Shown one piece after another: positions 15,239 to 25,900 of a stretch of 64,000 nucleotides of DNA. The translations under genes were made by a program, and so were the position numbers. Within the stretch, counting starts at the first letter, position 1. Each line of letters starts with the position of its first letter. The stretch lies in assembly GCA_017306015.1 (NCBI GenBank), contig JAFKJK010000019.1, positions 20,737 to 84,736 of the forward strand. The letters run 5' to 3'. The DNA is from Propionibacteriaceae bacterium (lineage in GTDB: Bacteria; Actinomycetota; Actinomycetes; Propionibacteriales; Propionibacteriaceae). The notes beneath the pieces were generated by a model. The model had not been told where the DNA came from, did not search any database, and saw only the letters and a list, made by a program, of their open reading frames with translations.

Positions 15239-16123
15239 ATGCTCCCAGGACGCTCCCGCGCTTCGGTGCTGGTCTTCCTCGTCCCGCCGCTGCTGCTCTA
15301 CCTCGTGGCAGTCGCGCTTCCCATCGTGCAGTCGCTCGTCCTCAGCTTCTTCTCCTGGGACGGCGTGACCGACCTCCAGGCGGTCGGATTCGCCAACTAC
15401 GTGAAGATGTTCACCGCCGACCCGATCTTCTGGCGGGCGTTCGCGAACACGATGGTCTACCTGGCGGTGTGCCTGTTCTTCCAACTCGGCGTCTCGCTCT
15501 TCGTGGCGAATCTGGTCAGCTACGCGGGCCGCGGCAAGGAGGTCGCCAAGACCCTTTACCTGCTTCCGGCCATCATCTCCACGGTTGCGATCGCCTTCCT
15601 CTTCCAGCGCATCTACTCCTACGAACCCCCCGGTCTCATCAACCAGATCCTCAGCACCGTAGGGCTTGGGGACCTCGCCCGGCCGTGGCTGTCGGAGGTC
15701 AACACCGTGCTGGTGGCTGTGTCGGCGCCCGAGGGCTGGCGGTTCACCGGGCTCTACATGCTGATCCTCTATGCCGCGATCCTCGCTGTGCCCAAGGAAC
15801 TTGAGGAGGCAGCACGCTTGGACGGCGCGTCGACCTGGCAGGTCTTCGCCCACGTCCGGTTCCCCTACATCCGCCCGGTGTGGGTGACCACGATGATCAT
15901 GGCCTCCACCTACAGTCTGCGCGGCTTCGACATCCCCTACCTGCTCACCAACGGCGGGCCCGGCCAAGCCTCCGAACTGCTGACCACCTACATGTTCAAG
16001 ACGGCATTCCGTAGCACCGACTTCGGCTACGCCAGCACGATCGCGGTGTTCATCGTCATCGAGTGCATCATCGCCGTCGGCCTGATCCTGCTCGTGCTCA
16101 AGAGAGGAACGGACAACTCGTGA
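15239..16123 (+). CDS. Sugar ABC transporter permease (MalF/UgpA type)
   Basis: A 294-aa inner-membrane protein with six predicted helices and the EAA loop that contacts the ATPase (LEEAARLDGASTWQVFAHVRFPYIRP, about residues 186-211). The N-terminal helix FLVPPLLLYLVAVALPIVQSLVLSFF is typical of CUT1 permeases. It pairs with the following permease, whose GTG start overlaps this stop. Confidence 0.9.
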   Translation: MLPGRSRASVLVFLVPPLLLYLVAVALPIVQSLVLSFFSWDGVTDLQAVGFANYVKMFTADPIFWRAFANTMVYLAVCLFFQLGVSLFVANLVSYAGRGKEVAKTLYLLPAIISTVAIAFLFQRIYSYEPPGLINQILSTVGLGDLARPWLSEVNTVLVAVSAPEGWRFTGLYMLILYAAILAVPKELEEAARLDGASTWQVFAHVRFPYIRPVWVTTMIMASTYSLRGFDIPYLLTNGGPGQASELLTTYMFKTAFRSTDFGYASTIAVFIVIECIIAVGLILLVLKRGTDNS

Positions 16124-17007
16124 CCACCGGACTGACAACACCTGTCGGCGGTCGCGTCTCGGCCCCTGAGCGAGGGCGCCGGCTCCACCTCGCACGCAAC
16201 TTCGCCAGCCTGCTGGTGTTCCTGATCGTGATCGTCCAGGTCTACCCGCTGATCTGGCTGTTCGTGACCAGCCTGAGGCCGGCACAGGAGTTCGCCGGCG
16301 GCAACGCGTTCGGCATTCCGGCCGCTCTCACCTGGGACAACTACGCCAGGGCCTTCGCGTCCGCGGACCTCGGCCGCTACATCTTCAACAGCCTCGTCGT
16401 CACAGGCGCCTCCAGCGTCCTCATCGTGCTGCTGGGCATGATGGCTGCGTACGCAATCCAGGTGCTCGGATTCAGGGGCAGCAAGATCGTCATGGGCGCG
16501 TTTCTGCTCGGCATCATCGTCCCGGTCCAGATCGCCCTCGTGCCCTTGTTCATCAACTACTCGCGGGTCGGCCTGCTGAACACCTACCAGTCGATGGTCA
16601 TCCCGCTGGTCGGGTTCGCCCTGCCCACCTCGGTGTACCTGTTCGTGTCGTTCTTCGAGTACATCCCCAAGGAGACGTACGAGGCCGCCGCCCTCGACGG
16701 GGCCGGACCGTTCCGTGTCTTCTTCGAGATCACGATGCCGCTGTCAACGAACACCGTGATCACCGTGGTTTTCGTCAACGGCATCTTCATCTGGAACGAC
16801 TTCATCTTCGCCAACACCTTCGTGTTCGAAGAGAACATGAAGACCATCCCGCTCGGTCTGCAGAACTTCATCGGCGCCATGGGGTCGGTCGACTGGACCG
16901 CGACCTTCGCCGCCGTCTGCATCACAGTGACCCCGCTGCTGCTGGTGTTTCTCATCATGAACAAGGCCATCATCTACGGCCTCGAGAGCGGCGCGACCAA
17001 GGGCTAG
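16120..17007 (+). CDS. Sugar ABC transporter permease (MalG/UgpE type)
   Basis: A 295-aa CUT1 permease with GTG start at 16120 overlapping the previous stop by 4 bp and AGAGAGGAAC just upstream; the frame is open further back, but that stretch is the shadow of the first permease. It has the EAA motif (YEAAALDGAGPFRVFFEITMPLS) and the usual WNDF segment (FIWNDFIFANTFVF). Partner of the upstream permease. Confidence 0.9.
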   Translation: MTTGLTTPVGGRVSAPERGRRLHLARNFASLLVFLIVIVQVYPLIWLFVTSLRPAQEFAGGNAFGIPAALTWDNYARAFASADLGRYIFNSLVVTGASSVLIVLLGMMAAYAIQVLGFRGSKIVMGAFLLGIIVPVQIALVPLFINYSRVGLLNTYQSMVIPLVGFALPTSVYLFVSFFEYIPKETYEAAALDGAGPFRVFFEITMPLSTNTVITVVFVNGIFIWNDFIFANTFVFEENMKTIPLGLQNFIGAMGSVDWTATFAAVCITVTPLLLVFLIMNKAIIYGLESGATKG

Positions 17008-17008
17008 G

Positions 17009-18049
17009 GTGACCACGATGCAGACCAAGGGTTCCGGCGCCCATCCCACACCGCCCGCTGCGGTGACGCTCCACGACGTTGCCCGAGTTGCGGGCGTCTC
17101 GGTCGCCACCGTGTCCTACGTGGCGAACGGACGGACCAACGTCCGGCTCTCCGACGCCACCCGGCTTCGCGTCCAGAAGGCGATCGACGATCTCGGCTAC
17201 CGCCCCAACGCACTCGCCAAGAACCTGGTACAGGGAACGTCCAGGTTCATCGGGCTCGTCGCGGACGGCGTCGCCACCACGCCCTTCGCCGGCCAGATCA
17301 TCCATGGCGCCCAGGACGAAGCGTGGCGCCATGGCTTCGTGCTCCTCGTCGCGAACACCGAATCCGATCCGCAGGTGGAGAACGAAGCCATCGACATGAT
17401 GCGCGAGCATCAGGTGCACGGAATCCTCTACTCGACCTGGTATCACCGCGAGATCGCCGTGCCGAGCGCCCCCAACTCCTCTGACATGGTGCTCGTCAAC
17501 TGCTTCGCCCCGGGCTCCCGCGCGCGAGCCGTCGTTCCCGACGAACGCCAAGGAGGACGGGTCGCTACCGAACAACTCCTGAAGCAGGGGCACAGCCGGA
17601 TCGCGTTCATCAACACCACCTGGGAATCACCCGCCCGCACCGGCCGGCTCGCCGGCTACCGGGACGCGCTCGCCGCGGCCGGGATCGACTTCGAACCGGC
17701 AAACGTGATCGACGCGGAGCCCAACCAGGAGGGTGGGTACGGAGCCTTCGAGCAGATCCGGAGACTGGACGTGACCGCGGCGTTCTGCCACAACGACCGC
17801 GTCGCCATGGGCCTCTACGACGCCGTCCGCGTCCGCGGGCTCAAAGTCCCGACCGACCTGGCCATCGTCGGCTTCGACAACCAGGAAGTGATCGCAGCCC
17901 ACCTTCGTCCCCCCCTCACCACCGTCCAGTTGCCGCACTACGAACTCGGCGCGGCAGGCGTTCGCATTCTGCTCGGGCTGGACCCCGTTCCCGCAGGGAC
18001 CGTGACCCAACTGGCCTGCCCGGTGGTGCAGCGGGACTCAGACGGCTGA
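17009..18049 (+). CDS. LacI-family transcriptional regulator (fructoside locus)
   Basis: A 346-aa LacI protein: N-terminal HTH and hinge (VTLHDVARVAGVSVATVSYVANGRTNVRLSDATRLRV...LGYRPNALAKNL), then a periplasmic-binding-protein-like sensor domain ending FDNQEVIAAHLRPPLTTVQ. It lies 1 bp after the permease gene within the operon and is the probable reader of the two GATTAAACGTTT sites at 12301-12354, acting as a sugar-released repressor that also controls its own synthesis. Confidence 0.9.
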   Translation: MTTMQTKGSGAHPTPPAAVTLHDVARVAGVSVATVSYVANGRTNVRLSDATRLRVQKAIDDLGYRPNALAKNLVQGTSRFIGLVADGVATTPFAGQIIHGAQDEAWRHGFVLLVANTESDPQVENEAIDMMREHQVHGILYSTWYHREIAVPSAPNSSDMVLVNCFAPGSRARAVVPDERQGGRVATEQLLKQGHSRIAFINTTWESPARTGRLAGYRDALAAAGIDFEPANVIDAEPNQEGGYGAFEQIRRLDVTAAFCHNDRVAMGLYDAVRVRGLKVPTDLAIVGFDNQEVIAAHLRPPLTTVQLPHYELGAAGVRILLGLDPVPAGTVTQLACPVVQRDSDG

Positions 18050-18067
18050 GAAGGGTAGCGAGCCGCC

Positions 18068-19549
18068 ATGACAGACACAGAGGCCACGCATCCGCGCGCC
18101 CGCATTGCACTGGACCCGCACGCACCCGCGTTCCACTTCATGGCCCCACAAGGGTGGTTGAACGACGCCAACGGCCTGTGCCAGTGGGATGGGATCTTCC
18201 ATCTCTTCTACCAACACAACCCGGCAGCACCCGTCCACAATCAGATCCAGTGGGGCCATGCAACCAGCACCGACCTCGTCCACTGGCACGACGAGCCGCC
18301 CGCGCTGACACCCTCGGCCGGTCCGGACGCTGAAGGGTGCTGGAGCGGTGTCCTCGTCAACGACAACGGCACACCGACGCTGATCTACTCGGGGCACGCA
18401 CCCTCACAGCGACGCACCCAGGCCTGTTGCATTGCGACCGGCACCCCGGACCTGCATACGTGGACGAAATGCTCCGAAAATCCCGTGATTGGCGGGCCGC
18501 CTGACGAGCTGGACGTGACCGAGTTCCGCGACCACAGTGTGTGGCGCGAGGACGGCCGCTGGCACCAGGCAGTGGGCTCGGGTGTCGTCGGACACGGCGG
18601 CGCGCTGCTCCACTACAGCAGCGACGACCTGCGCCACTGGGATTACGAAGGACCGCTGCTCACCGCTGGACGGATGCCCTCGGGCGGCCCATTCGCCGGC
18701 ACGACTTGGGAATGCCCGGACATCTTCACCCTTCAGGCGTCCGACGGTGCGCAGACCCATGTCGCGATCTTCTCCGCCTGGGACTATGGAGCCACCCTCT
18801 ACCCCCTCTACACCACAGGTCAGATCGTCGACGGCAGGTTCGTGCCGGCAACGGCACCACGTCACCTCGACCTCGGGCTGCGGCATTTCTACGCGCCCCA
18901 GAGCTTCACCTCCGCCGACGGGCGCCGCATCCAGTTCGGCTGGGCGCAGGAAGCCCGACCCGGGCCCGCCATCCTGCAGTCAGGCTGGTGCGGGGTGATG
19001 TCGCTCCCGCGACAGCTGGCCTTGGGTCCTGACGGCCATCTGTCGGCAGCGCCTGTCCGCGAAGTCGAGACTCTCCGTATCGGCGACGGCGAGCACCTGA
19101 CCGTCGCTGACGGGACGGTGCGACCTCGAACATCGGGGGATCAACTGGACCTGGAGGCCTCGGTGATCCTGTCACCCGGGGGCATCCTCGAGGTGATGGT
19201 GCGCGCCACGCCCGGTCTGACCGAAGGAACCGCAGTACGGCTACACCGAACTACTGACGGCACGTGCCAACTCATCCTCGACCGCAGCCGCAGCCGCCGA
19301 GCATCTGACCTCACCGGCTACGACACGACTGAACTCGCCGGCGTGCTACCCACCGCCGCCGGCGCTCCGATCGATCTCCGGATCGTCGTGGACCATTCCA
19401 TACTCGAGGTGTTCGCTTCCGGAGTGCCTCTCACCGCGCGCATCTATCCCGACAGCCCCGACGCCACTGGCGTGCACATCGCCACAAGCGGGGCGGGCAC
19501 CAGCGCCACACTCAGCATCTGGCCCATGAGCGCCGTCGGGCGTATCTGA
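18068..19549 (+). CDS. GH32 beta-fructofuranosidase / sucrose(-6-P) hydrolase
   Basis: A classical 493-aa GH32 enzyme: F-M-A-P-Q-G-W-L-N-D33-A-N-G with nucleophile D33, F153-R-D155 as stabiliser, and W-E215-C-P-D acid/base. The C-terminal sandwich ends VDHSILEVFASGVPLTARIYP. There is no signal peptide, so it acts on imported sucrose or fructo-oligosaccharides; whether it prefers a phosphorylated sugar cannot be told, but uptake here is by ABC importer, favouring free sugars. Last gene of the fructoside operon, 18 bp after lacI. Confidence 0.9.
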   Translation: MTDTEATHPRARIALDPHAPAFHFMAPQGWLNDANGLCQWDGIFHLFYQHNPAAPVHNQIQWGHATSTDLVHWHDEPPALTPSAGPDAEGCWSGVLVNDNGTPTLIYSGHAPSQRRTQACCIATGTPDLHTWTKCSENPVIGGPPDELDVTEFRDHSVWREDGRWHQAVGSGVVGHGGALLHYSSDDLRHWDYEGPLLTAGRMPSGGPFAGTTWECPDIFTLQASDGAQTHVAIFSAWDYGATLYPLYTTGQIVDGRFVPATAPRHLDLGLRHFYAPQSFTSADGRRIQFGWAQEARPGPAILQSGWCGVMSLPRQLALGPDGHLSAAPVREVETLRIGDGEHLTVADGTVRPRTSGDQLDLEASVILSPGGILEVMVRATPGLTEGTAVRLHRTTDGTCQLILDRSRSRRASDLTGYDTTELAGVLPTAAGAPIDLRIVVDHSILEVFASGVPLTARIYPDSPDATGVHIATSGAGTSATLSIWPMSAVGRI

Positions 19550-19558
19550 ACCCGATCC

Positions 19559-20001
19559 CTACGAGCGCCGACCACCCAGGCCGGCGTCCCGGGCGTGCGC
19601 GACGGCCTCGGCTCGGGTCGCCACCTGGAGCTTGGTGAACACGTTGTTGACGTGGTTGCGCACGGTCTTCGGCGACAGCACCCGGCGGCTGGCGATCTCG
19701 GTGTTGGTCAGGCCGCGCGCGACCAGGTCGAGGATCTCGCGCTCACGTTCGGTCAGTTCGGGGAACGGGACGGCGGCCGTCGACGCTCCACCCCGGCGAA
19801 GTAGCCGAGCACCCGGCTGGCGATGCCCGAGCTGAACGCGATGCCGCCCCTGGAGACCGTGTCGAGTGCCTGCCTGATCTCCTCCCGATCGGCGCTCTTG
19901 AGCAGGTAGCCGCGGGCCCCGGCCCGCATCGCGGCGAACACCGAGTCGTCGCCGTCCAGCATCGTCAGCACCAGCACCGCCACGCCCGGTTGCTCCGCCA
20001 C
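19559..20001 (-). pseudogene. Remnant of a NarL/LuxR-type response regulator
   Basis: Two reading frames each hold part of one protein. The frame covering about 19780-20001 encodes the second half of a receiver domain (VAVLVLTMLDGDDSVFAAMRAGARGYLLKSADREEI). A shifted frame from about 19775 to 19559 encodes the LuxR HTH (LTEREREILDLVARGLTNTEIASRRVLSPKTVRNHVNNVFTKL). The N-terminal half of the receiver, including the phospho-acceptor Asp, is missing. A frameshift plus truncation makes this a pseudogene. It abuts the decayed DUF1016 gene with no spacer, suggesting a deletion joined the two. Confidence 0.75.
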
Positions 20002-20002
20002 A

Positions 20003-20592
20003 ACTGGTCCGGTTGTATCGGCAGGTGGGTCGGGTGCTCATCGAGCAGCCCGATCGGGCTCGGTGGGGCGACAGGGTTGTCGAACGGCTCTCTGCTGATC
20101 TGCGAGCCGAGCTCGACGGCGCTGGGCGGGTTCTCGGTTCGGCAACCTGAAGTACATGCGCTCCTTCGCTCGCGCGTGGGCGACGCTGGATCAGATCGGG
20201 CAACATCCTGTTGCCCAAGTGCCGTGGGGTTACATCACGGTCCTGCTCGACAAGCTGGATGACCCACCCTGGGCTGCGGGACTGGTACGCGTCCCAGTCG
20301 GTCACGCACGCTCCGCCATGTGGTGGTCGAACTGAAGGTCGGCAAGTTCAAGGAGGAGTACGCCGCCCAACTGGAGCTCTGTGTCCGTCTGGTCGAGGAT
20401 CAGCTCCGCCGTCCCCGGCATCAAGCGACCGTGGGCCTGCTGTTGTGCACCGACAAGAACGACCGCGTCGTGCAGTACGTGCTGGCTACCAACTCCCAGC
20501 CGATCGCGGTCGCCAGCTACGACCTGCTCCCCGCCGCCGAGCGAGCAGCGCTACCGTCCGAGGCTGACCTTGGGCGGGCCCTCGACAGCTGA
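20003..20592 (+). pseudogene. Decayed DUF1016/YhcG-type PDDEXK nuclease gene
   Basis: Pieces of a DUF1016 protein occur in order but in different frames: LYRQVGRVLIEQPD...RWGDRVVERLSADLRAEL, then GGFSVR, then (one base later) NLKYMRSFARAW...VAQVPWGYITVLLDKLDD, and finally VVELKVGKFKEEYAAQLELCVRLVEDQL...VGLLLCTDKND to the stop at 20592. At least two frameshifts and a missing middle section separate them. DUF1016 proteins are PDDEXK nucleases often found near restriction-modification loci. The gene is dead in this sequence. Confidence 0.7.
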
Positions 20593-20880
20593 GAGCCGAT
20601 CGGTCTTCCTTCGAAAGCCTCGCTCGCCACCTCTGCGGCGCCTTGCGGAGTCGGGCCCTCGCGCCGATGTTGGCGCGCGGCCCGGGCGGAGGCGTTCGAG
20701 TTCGTTCGAATCGGTCGGGTGAACCTTCGCGACCCGCTCGTCGCAGGCAGGCTACGACGTGCTGCCAGTCGACTCCGTTGGTGGCGCGCGTGGAGGGGGA
20801 GGCCGGTGTCGCGACCCGTGCGGCCATTGGTGCGCGACGCCGCGCCTCCCGCCTCGCGTGTGTATGGAGCGGCGCCGGCG

Positions 20881-21711
20881 ATGAGTGACGAGGCCGACAC
20901 GCTCCCGTCACGACCCGGGGGCCTCATCCTGGAACACCACGTCACCGATCCCGAGCCGGTGGACGACGGCGAGCTCATGTTCGCCAGCCGCCGACACAAG
21001 TACCTGGTCGCGATCCTCGCCAGGGAGGGTGAGGTCGTCTGGCCCTCGGCGTTCCTTGCCGCGAGGAGGCTCCGGTTCGAGACCTACCGGCGCTACCGCT
21101 GGCTCGACGCGTCCGATCAGGACGCCGACGGCGGCGAGAGCGACCAGTGGGACCCCAGGGCTATCCAGGTCGGCGTCCTGCGCAGAACCGACAAGGTCGA
21201 GTTGATCGCCACCAGCCGACTGATCGTGCGCCGCACCTCGCGGGACCGGATTCCGGTGGAGTTCGAGTACCCCGAGGCGTTCCCGTCCGGGACCGCGAAC
21301 GTAATGGACGCCGAGCTGTCCCGACTGGTCTCAGTGTCGCCCGACAAGCGTGAACGCGCGCTCGCGTCCATGGCGTGCCAACGGGCCATGCTCGGCTGGG
21401 CGCTCGCCAACGGCGTGAACCAGGCGTACGGCATCGTCGAGGACCATCTTGTGCGCCGGCTTGAGGCAACGGGGATTCCGCACCACGTCCTGACCGACCT
21501 CAAGCCTCTGCCGTCATTCGGGGACTCGATGAACCGTGTGATCCGGATCGATCCGCGTGAAATGGCTCGTGACGTGCTGCACATCAGAAGGGTTCCGTTC
21601 GCCACCTATCTGTTCTTCCGCGGGCTACAGAATCACCAAGGCAGTGGTGCGTCCGGACGCAGACTCATGATTCGAACTGCTCAACGCGCCAACGCGATCG
21701 GCCTTGCATGA
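20881..21711 (+). CDS. Autoinducer-synthase / FeeM-like N-acyltransferase
   Basis: The 276-aa protein from ATG 20881 has the fold signatures of the acyl-homoserine-lactone synthase / N-acyl amino acid synthase (FeeM) branch of GNATs: ELIATSRLIVRRT, a conserved acidic ELSRLVSVSPDKR segment, and WALANGVNQAYGIVEDHLVRRLEATGIPHHVL. These enzymes join a fatty acyl group from acyl-ACP to an amino-acid-like acceptor. The frame is open back to 20719, but that stretch is Arg-rich and unlike the family. The gene is 106 bp upstream of an E1-like gene on the same strand. The product is unknown. Confidence 0.65.
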   Translation: MSDEADTLPSRPGGLILEHHVTDPEPVDDGELMFASRRHKYLVAILAREGEVVWPSAFLAARRLRFETYRRYRWLDASDQDADGGESDQWDPRAIQVGVLRRTDKVELIATSRLIVRRTSRDRIPVEFEYPEAFPSGTANVMDAELSRLVSVSPDKRERALASMACQRAMLGWALANGVNQAYGIVEDHLVRRLEATGIPHHVLTDLKPLPSFGDSMNRVIRIDPREMARDVLHIRRVPFATYLFFRGLQNHQGSGASGRRLMIRTAQRANAIGLA

Positions 21712-21817
21712 CTCGCTGGACCGCGACTAGTCACGAGTTCGATCGCGGGGCCGTTGAGGCGATCAAGGCGCCGATCAAAGAGCCTTTCGGCTCGCTTCGA
21801 CCAGGAAGGGCATACGC

Positions 21818-22879
21818 ATGCTCGCGCCGCGACACACACTGAACCCGTTCACCTCAACTGACGAATGGGAGCACTATGCCTCACTGGCACGGCGCGAGAC
21901 GGTGGTGGGCGGAGTTCCGGACCTCTATGTCCGCAACTTGGGATTTCATAGTCTCCAGGAACAGCGACGACTTCAGGATGCGACTCTCGCGATCAGCGGT
22001 GGTGGAGGTGACGGCGGCGAGATCGCCCGCCTGGCCGTCCGTGCCGGAATCGGGTGTGGAAGGAGAGGTGAGATCAGGCTTGCCGACCCAGAGGCGTTCG
22101 CTCCGGAGAACATCAACCGACAGTCTGCATCGGCGGCGGACACGATCGGGGAGAACAAGGCCGTTGCGGTTGCCCGCCTGCTGCTCAGGATCAACCCTGC
22201 ACTCAATGTCAAGGTCTATATGGATGGTGTGACACCTGAGAACATAGAAGACTTTGTGAAGGGAGCGGACGTCGTTCTCGATGAGGCCGCATTTGAAAGA
22301 CACGAGCTGGCTGTCATGACCAATCGGGCTGCTCGACAGTACGAGGTCCCGGTTGTTCAGGGAATGAATCTGGGATGGGCGGGAATCGTCACCACGATGC
22401 ATCCCCACGGTGCCAAGTTTGAGCGGCAGTTGGGATTCGTCGATAGTGATGACCTCGCAAAGGTTGCTGAGTCAAGAGTTCCCCTTCGCCATTGGATTCC
22501 GTACATTCCGTTCAGGTACGGAGACTACGGCGTACTAGAGGCAACCTCGACGGGGATCAAGCCGGCACCCTCAATTGCTGAAGGCATGTCGGTGACCGCG
22601 GCCCGCACGGTGCTCGAAGTAAAACTGAATCTATGGAGCGGAGGCAATCGTCGCAAGTTGCCGACCTACTTCAGGTGGGCGGAGGTGGTTGACCTCTACT
22701 CCGGACGCACCAAGCGGGTCCGTTATACCGACCTGAGCTACTACACCCATGGCGCACGAGCCTGGATCCGCGATCGGATGCTCCACCTGAACCCCGTGAC
22801 AGACTTTGCGCTCCATCCGGACGTCGTCGGAACCGAGATCGACTGGCCGCCGTTCATGGAGGAACCGCTAACCCCGTAG
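21818..22879 (+). CDS. E1/ThiF-family adenylating enzyme
   Basis: A 353-aa protein with the ThiF/MoeB/E1 Rossmann core: ISGGGGDGGEIARLAVRAGIG (nucleotide loop), then LADPEAFAPENINRQ (the DxDxVxxxNLNRQ ATP-site motif with its Arg), GENKAVAVARLLLRINP, and DVVLDE (the DxxxD segment). The Zn-binding Cys pairs and the catalytic Cys of ThiF/MoeB are not evident. E1-like proteins adenylate a C-terminal carboxylate or small acid. With the FeeM-like acyltransferase upstream it could make or activate an acyl-amino-acid product. A good site (AGGAAGGG) precedes the ATG. Codon use is less GC-biased than its neighbours, hinting at transfer. Confidence 0.75.
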   Translation: MLAPRHTLNPFTSTDEWEHYASLARRETVVGGVPDLYVRNLGFHSLQEQRRLQDATLAISGGGGDGGEIARLAVRAGIGCGRRGEIRLADPEAFAPENINRQSASAADTIGENKAVAVARLLLRINPALNVKVYMDGVTPENIEDFVKGADVVLDEAAFERHELAVMTNRAARQYEVPVVQGMNLGWAGIVTTMHPHGAKFERQLGFVDSDDLAKVAESRVPLRHWIPYIPFRYGDYGVLEATSTGIKPAPSIAEGMSVTAARTVLEVKLNLWSGGNRRKLPTYFRWAEVVDLYSGRTKRVRYTDLSYYTHGARAWIRDRMLHLNPVTDFALHPDVVGTEIDWPPFMEEPLTP

Positions 22880-22997
22880 AGGTTCGAGTCATCGCCCGAC
22901 GGCTCAGGCATAGTTCGAACGAAGTCGAACGACTATCGCGCCGGAGTTGCCGTGCTACTGGCGTTCGAAACCGTTCGCATCTGACAGGATTCCGTCC

Positions 22998-25900
22998 ATG
23001 AGGGTGGGGGTAAGCCTCCGGTCGGAATGGGCGGCAAGGCTCGATGAGGCCCGGCGCCGGCGGCACTTGTCGCTGAGTGTTGCGGCGAAACTGGCGGGGG
23101 TCGGAAAGACGACCGCGCACGGTTGGTTGACCGGTGATCACTTCCCGACGCCGGCACTGCGTCCGAGCTACCTGAAGCTGGTTGCTGCGCTCGGCCTTTC
23201 GGATGAGGTTCCGGACGGGATCTGGGACGAGAGTGCGGAACTCGGCGGCGGGGCGCGGACCGGCTCCGCGCCCTATGTCGGTTTGCGCGCGTTCGGAGTC
23301 GCTGACCGCGAGTTGTTCCACGGACGGCGAGACCAGGTGGCCGCGCTCACCGCAGCGGTGCAGGACCTGCGCCGGACTGCCGGCGGCGGAGTACTGGCGT
23401 TGCTCGGGCCGTCCGGCAGCGGGAAGTCGTCGCTGCTGGCCGCTGGCCTCATCGCCCGGGAATGCGTGGACGGCGCCCTGGCCGGGTGGGGGATCGCGCA
23501 ACTCTCGGCCGCGACCCTCGCCGACAGTTCACCGGTCGATGCTGAGCTGGCTGTGGTGGACCAGTTCGAGGAGGTCTTCCGGCTCGGCGAGCCAGCCTGC
23601 CAGGACGCGCTGAGCCGTCTGGTCGAGCTGTCGCGGACCATGGTCGTCCTGATCGCGATGGGCTCGGACGTCTTCGGCGTGGCCAGCGAGCATCCTGAAC
23701 TGATCGACGCACTCTCCCGGCCCGTGCTGGTCGCCCCGATGACGCGCGAGGAGTTGGCGGAGGCGGTTACCGCACCGGCGGAACTGATGGGCACCCGCGT
23801 CGAACCTGAGTTGGTCGATCTCGTCCGCAACGAGTTGGCGCCGCGCTCGACCGACTCGATCCCGGTGGATGTGCTGCCGTTGCTGTCCACCGCACTGCTG
23901 CAGACCTGGGAATACGGACGCGGCCGGAACATGACCGTCGCCGACTATCTCGCCGCCGGTGGCGTCGCACACGCGCTCGACAGTCAGGCCGAGGGTGTCT
24001 ACACCGGGCTGGACGCCGACGGCCAGGCGAGCGTCGCCAAAGTGTTCCTGCAGCTGGTCCGGGTCACCGAGTCGGGTGCGTTCACCCGTCCACTGTCGCT
24101 GTCGACCCTGAGCGAGGACGAGGCCCGGCTGCTGCGTCCTTTCGTGGACGCCCGGCTGCTGACCAGCGGCGACACCTGGGTGCGGATCAGCCACGAGTCC
24201 CTGCTCACCCACTGGAAGCGGCTGGACAGCTGGATCCAGGATCGCAGCGCCGACCTGCGCGACCTTGACCGACTCCGTACCGCCACCACGATCTGGCGGG
24301 ACGCGTCCCGTAGCGACGACCTCTTGCTTCCCGTCGAGCGGCTCGGCACGTTCAGCGACTGGCCCGCCGACCCGGTGCGGGCACCGCTGCTCGGCCCCGG
24401 CGAACGCGACTACATCGAGGCGAGCCGTGCGCACTTCACCAACGCCGTCGCCAAGGAACGGCGGGGCCGTCGGATCGCGCTCGGGTTGCTCTCCGTCGCG
24501 GCCGCACTCGCGATTGTCGCGGGAGGGCTGTTCGTGCGCTCGGAGGGGTTCCGCACGGACGCGGTCGCGGCCAAGCTCGACGCCGAGTCGCGCCAGGTCG
24601 CGATCGCCGCCCGATCGGTGCGCGGCCAGGACGCCAACCAGGAAGCCCAGATGGCGCTGGTCGCGAACCGGCTCAGCAACACTCTCGAGGCTCGTTCGGC
24701 ACTGTTGGACGCGGCCTCCGACGACGTCCCGATCCGGTGGCTCGGCAAGCCGTCGGCAGTAGTCGCGGTGAATCCCGCGCAGGACCTGGCCGTCCGCGCC
24801 GACGGAGCCGGCCAGGTCACGATGTGGCGTGGCGACGAGGTGGCGACGAGTCCGGGACGTACCTTCGCGGTCGCCGAGGCGACCAGTCCGCAGTACGGGG
24901 TCGCGGTGACTCGAGTAGCCGGACGCGACCTGCTCGCGGTCGGCGGTGCCAGTTCGGCCGGGCTGTGGGACGTCACCGGCGACCCGGTCAGGCTCGCCGA
25001 CTTCTCCCGCGACCAGGTGACGACCTATGCCGCGGCGTTCGCCGCCGACGGCAACGCTCTCGCCTTCGGCTACTCCGACGGCGCGGTCAGGCTCATCAGG
25101 CTGGACGCCGCAGGCAGGCCCGCCGGATCCCAGGATCTCCAGGTCAACCCGTCCGGCACCTCGTCACCGGCGGCCGTCAGCGCTGTCGCGTTCGACCCGG
25201 CCGGCCGCCTGTGGGTCGGCGGCGTCCCGGACGTGATCAAGCGCTGGCAGACCGGGCCTCAGGCCGCGCGGTCGTTGCCCGATCTCGCCTTCCGCTACGG
25301 TTCAGCGCCGGTCCGCGCGGTCTCCCTCGCGATCTCGCCCGACGGCACCCAGCTCGCCGCGGCCACGATCGCCAACGCGGTGCTGCGCTGGCACCTCCAC
25401 GGCGAGGACGTGACCTCCGCGCCCCCGCTCACCGGCTTCGGCAGCTGGGTGAACGCGGTCTCGTGGTCCAGCGACGGCGCCCGGCTCCTGGCCGGGTCGT
25501 CCGACCAGACCGTCCAGGTGTTTGCGGCCGACTCCGACACGGCAGCCACCACCCTCCACACCCCGGCGCTGGTCACGGGTGCCGCTGCGTTCGGCAGTCG
25601 CACCCTTGCCGTCGGCTCGGACGGCACCCTTCGGGTCTGGACGTCCCCCAGCCCGATCGTCCGCGCCTCGGGCGCGTCGGTGTACAACCTCAGTACGGAT
25701 GCGACCGGCGCGAAATGGCTTGCCGGCGGCACCCTCGCCGATGGCGCGATGCTGTGGCGGCTCAGCGGGCGCGACCGCGAGCCGGTGCCGCTGACCTACC
25801 CGAAGCTGTCCGGCGCCCGCTCTGCCGCTGTCGCGGTCGCTCCGGACGGCAGCTACCTGGTCGCGGCCAGCAAGGCTGGGGAAGTGGTCGTCTGGCCGCT

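Noticed and set aside
13922..16285. A long minus-strand open frame (about 790 codons) opposite the ABC transporter genes
   Set aside because: It mirrors the GC-rich third positions of the plus-strand genes and encodes a low-complexity Arg/Glu/Val/Gly-rich product with no domain.
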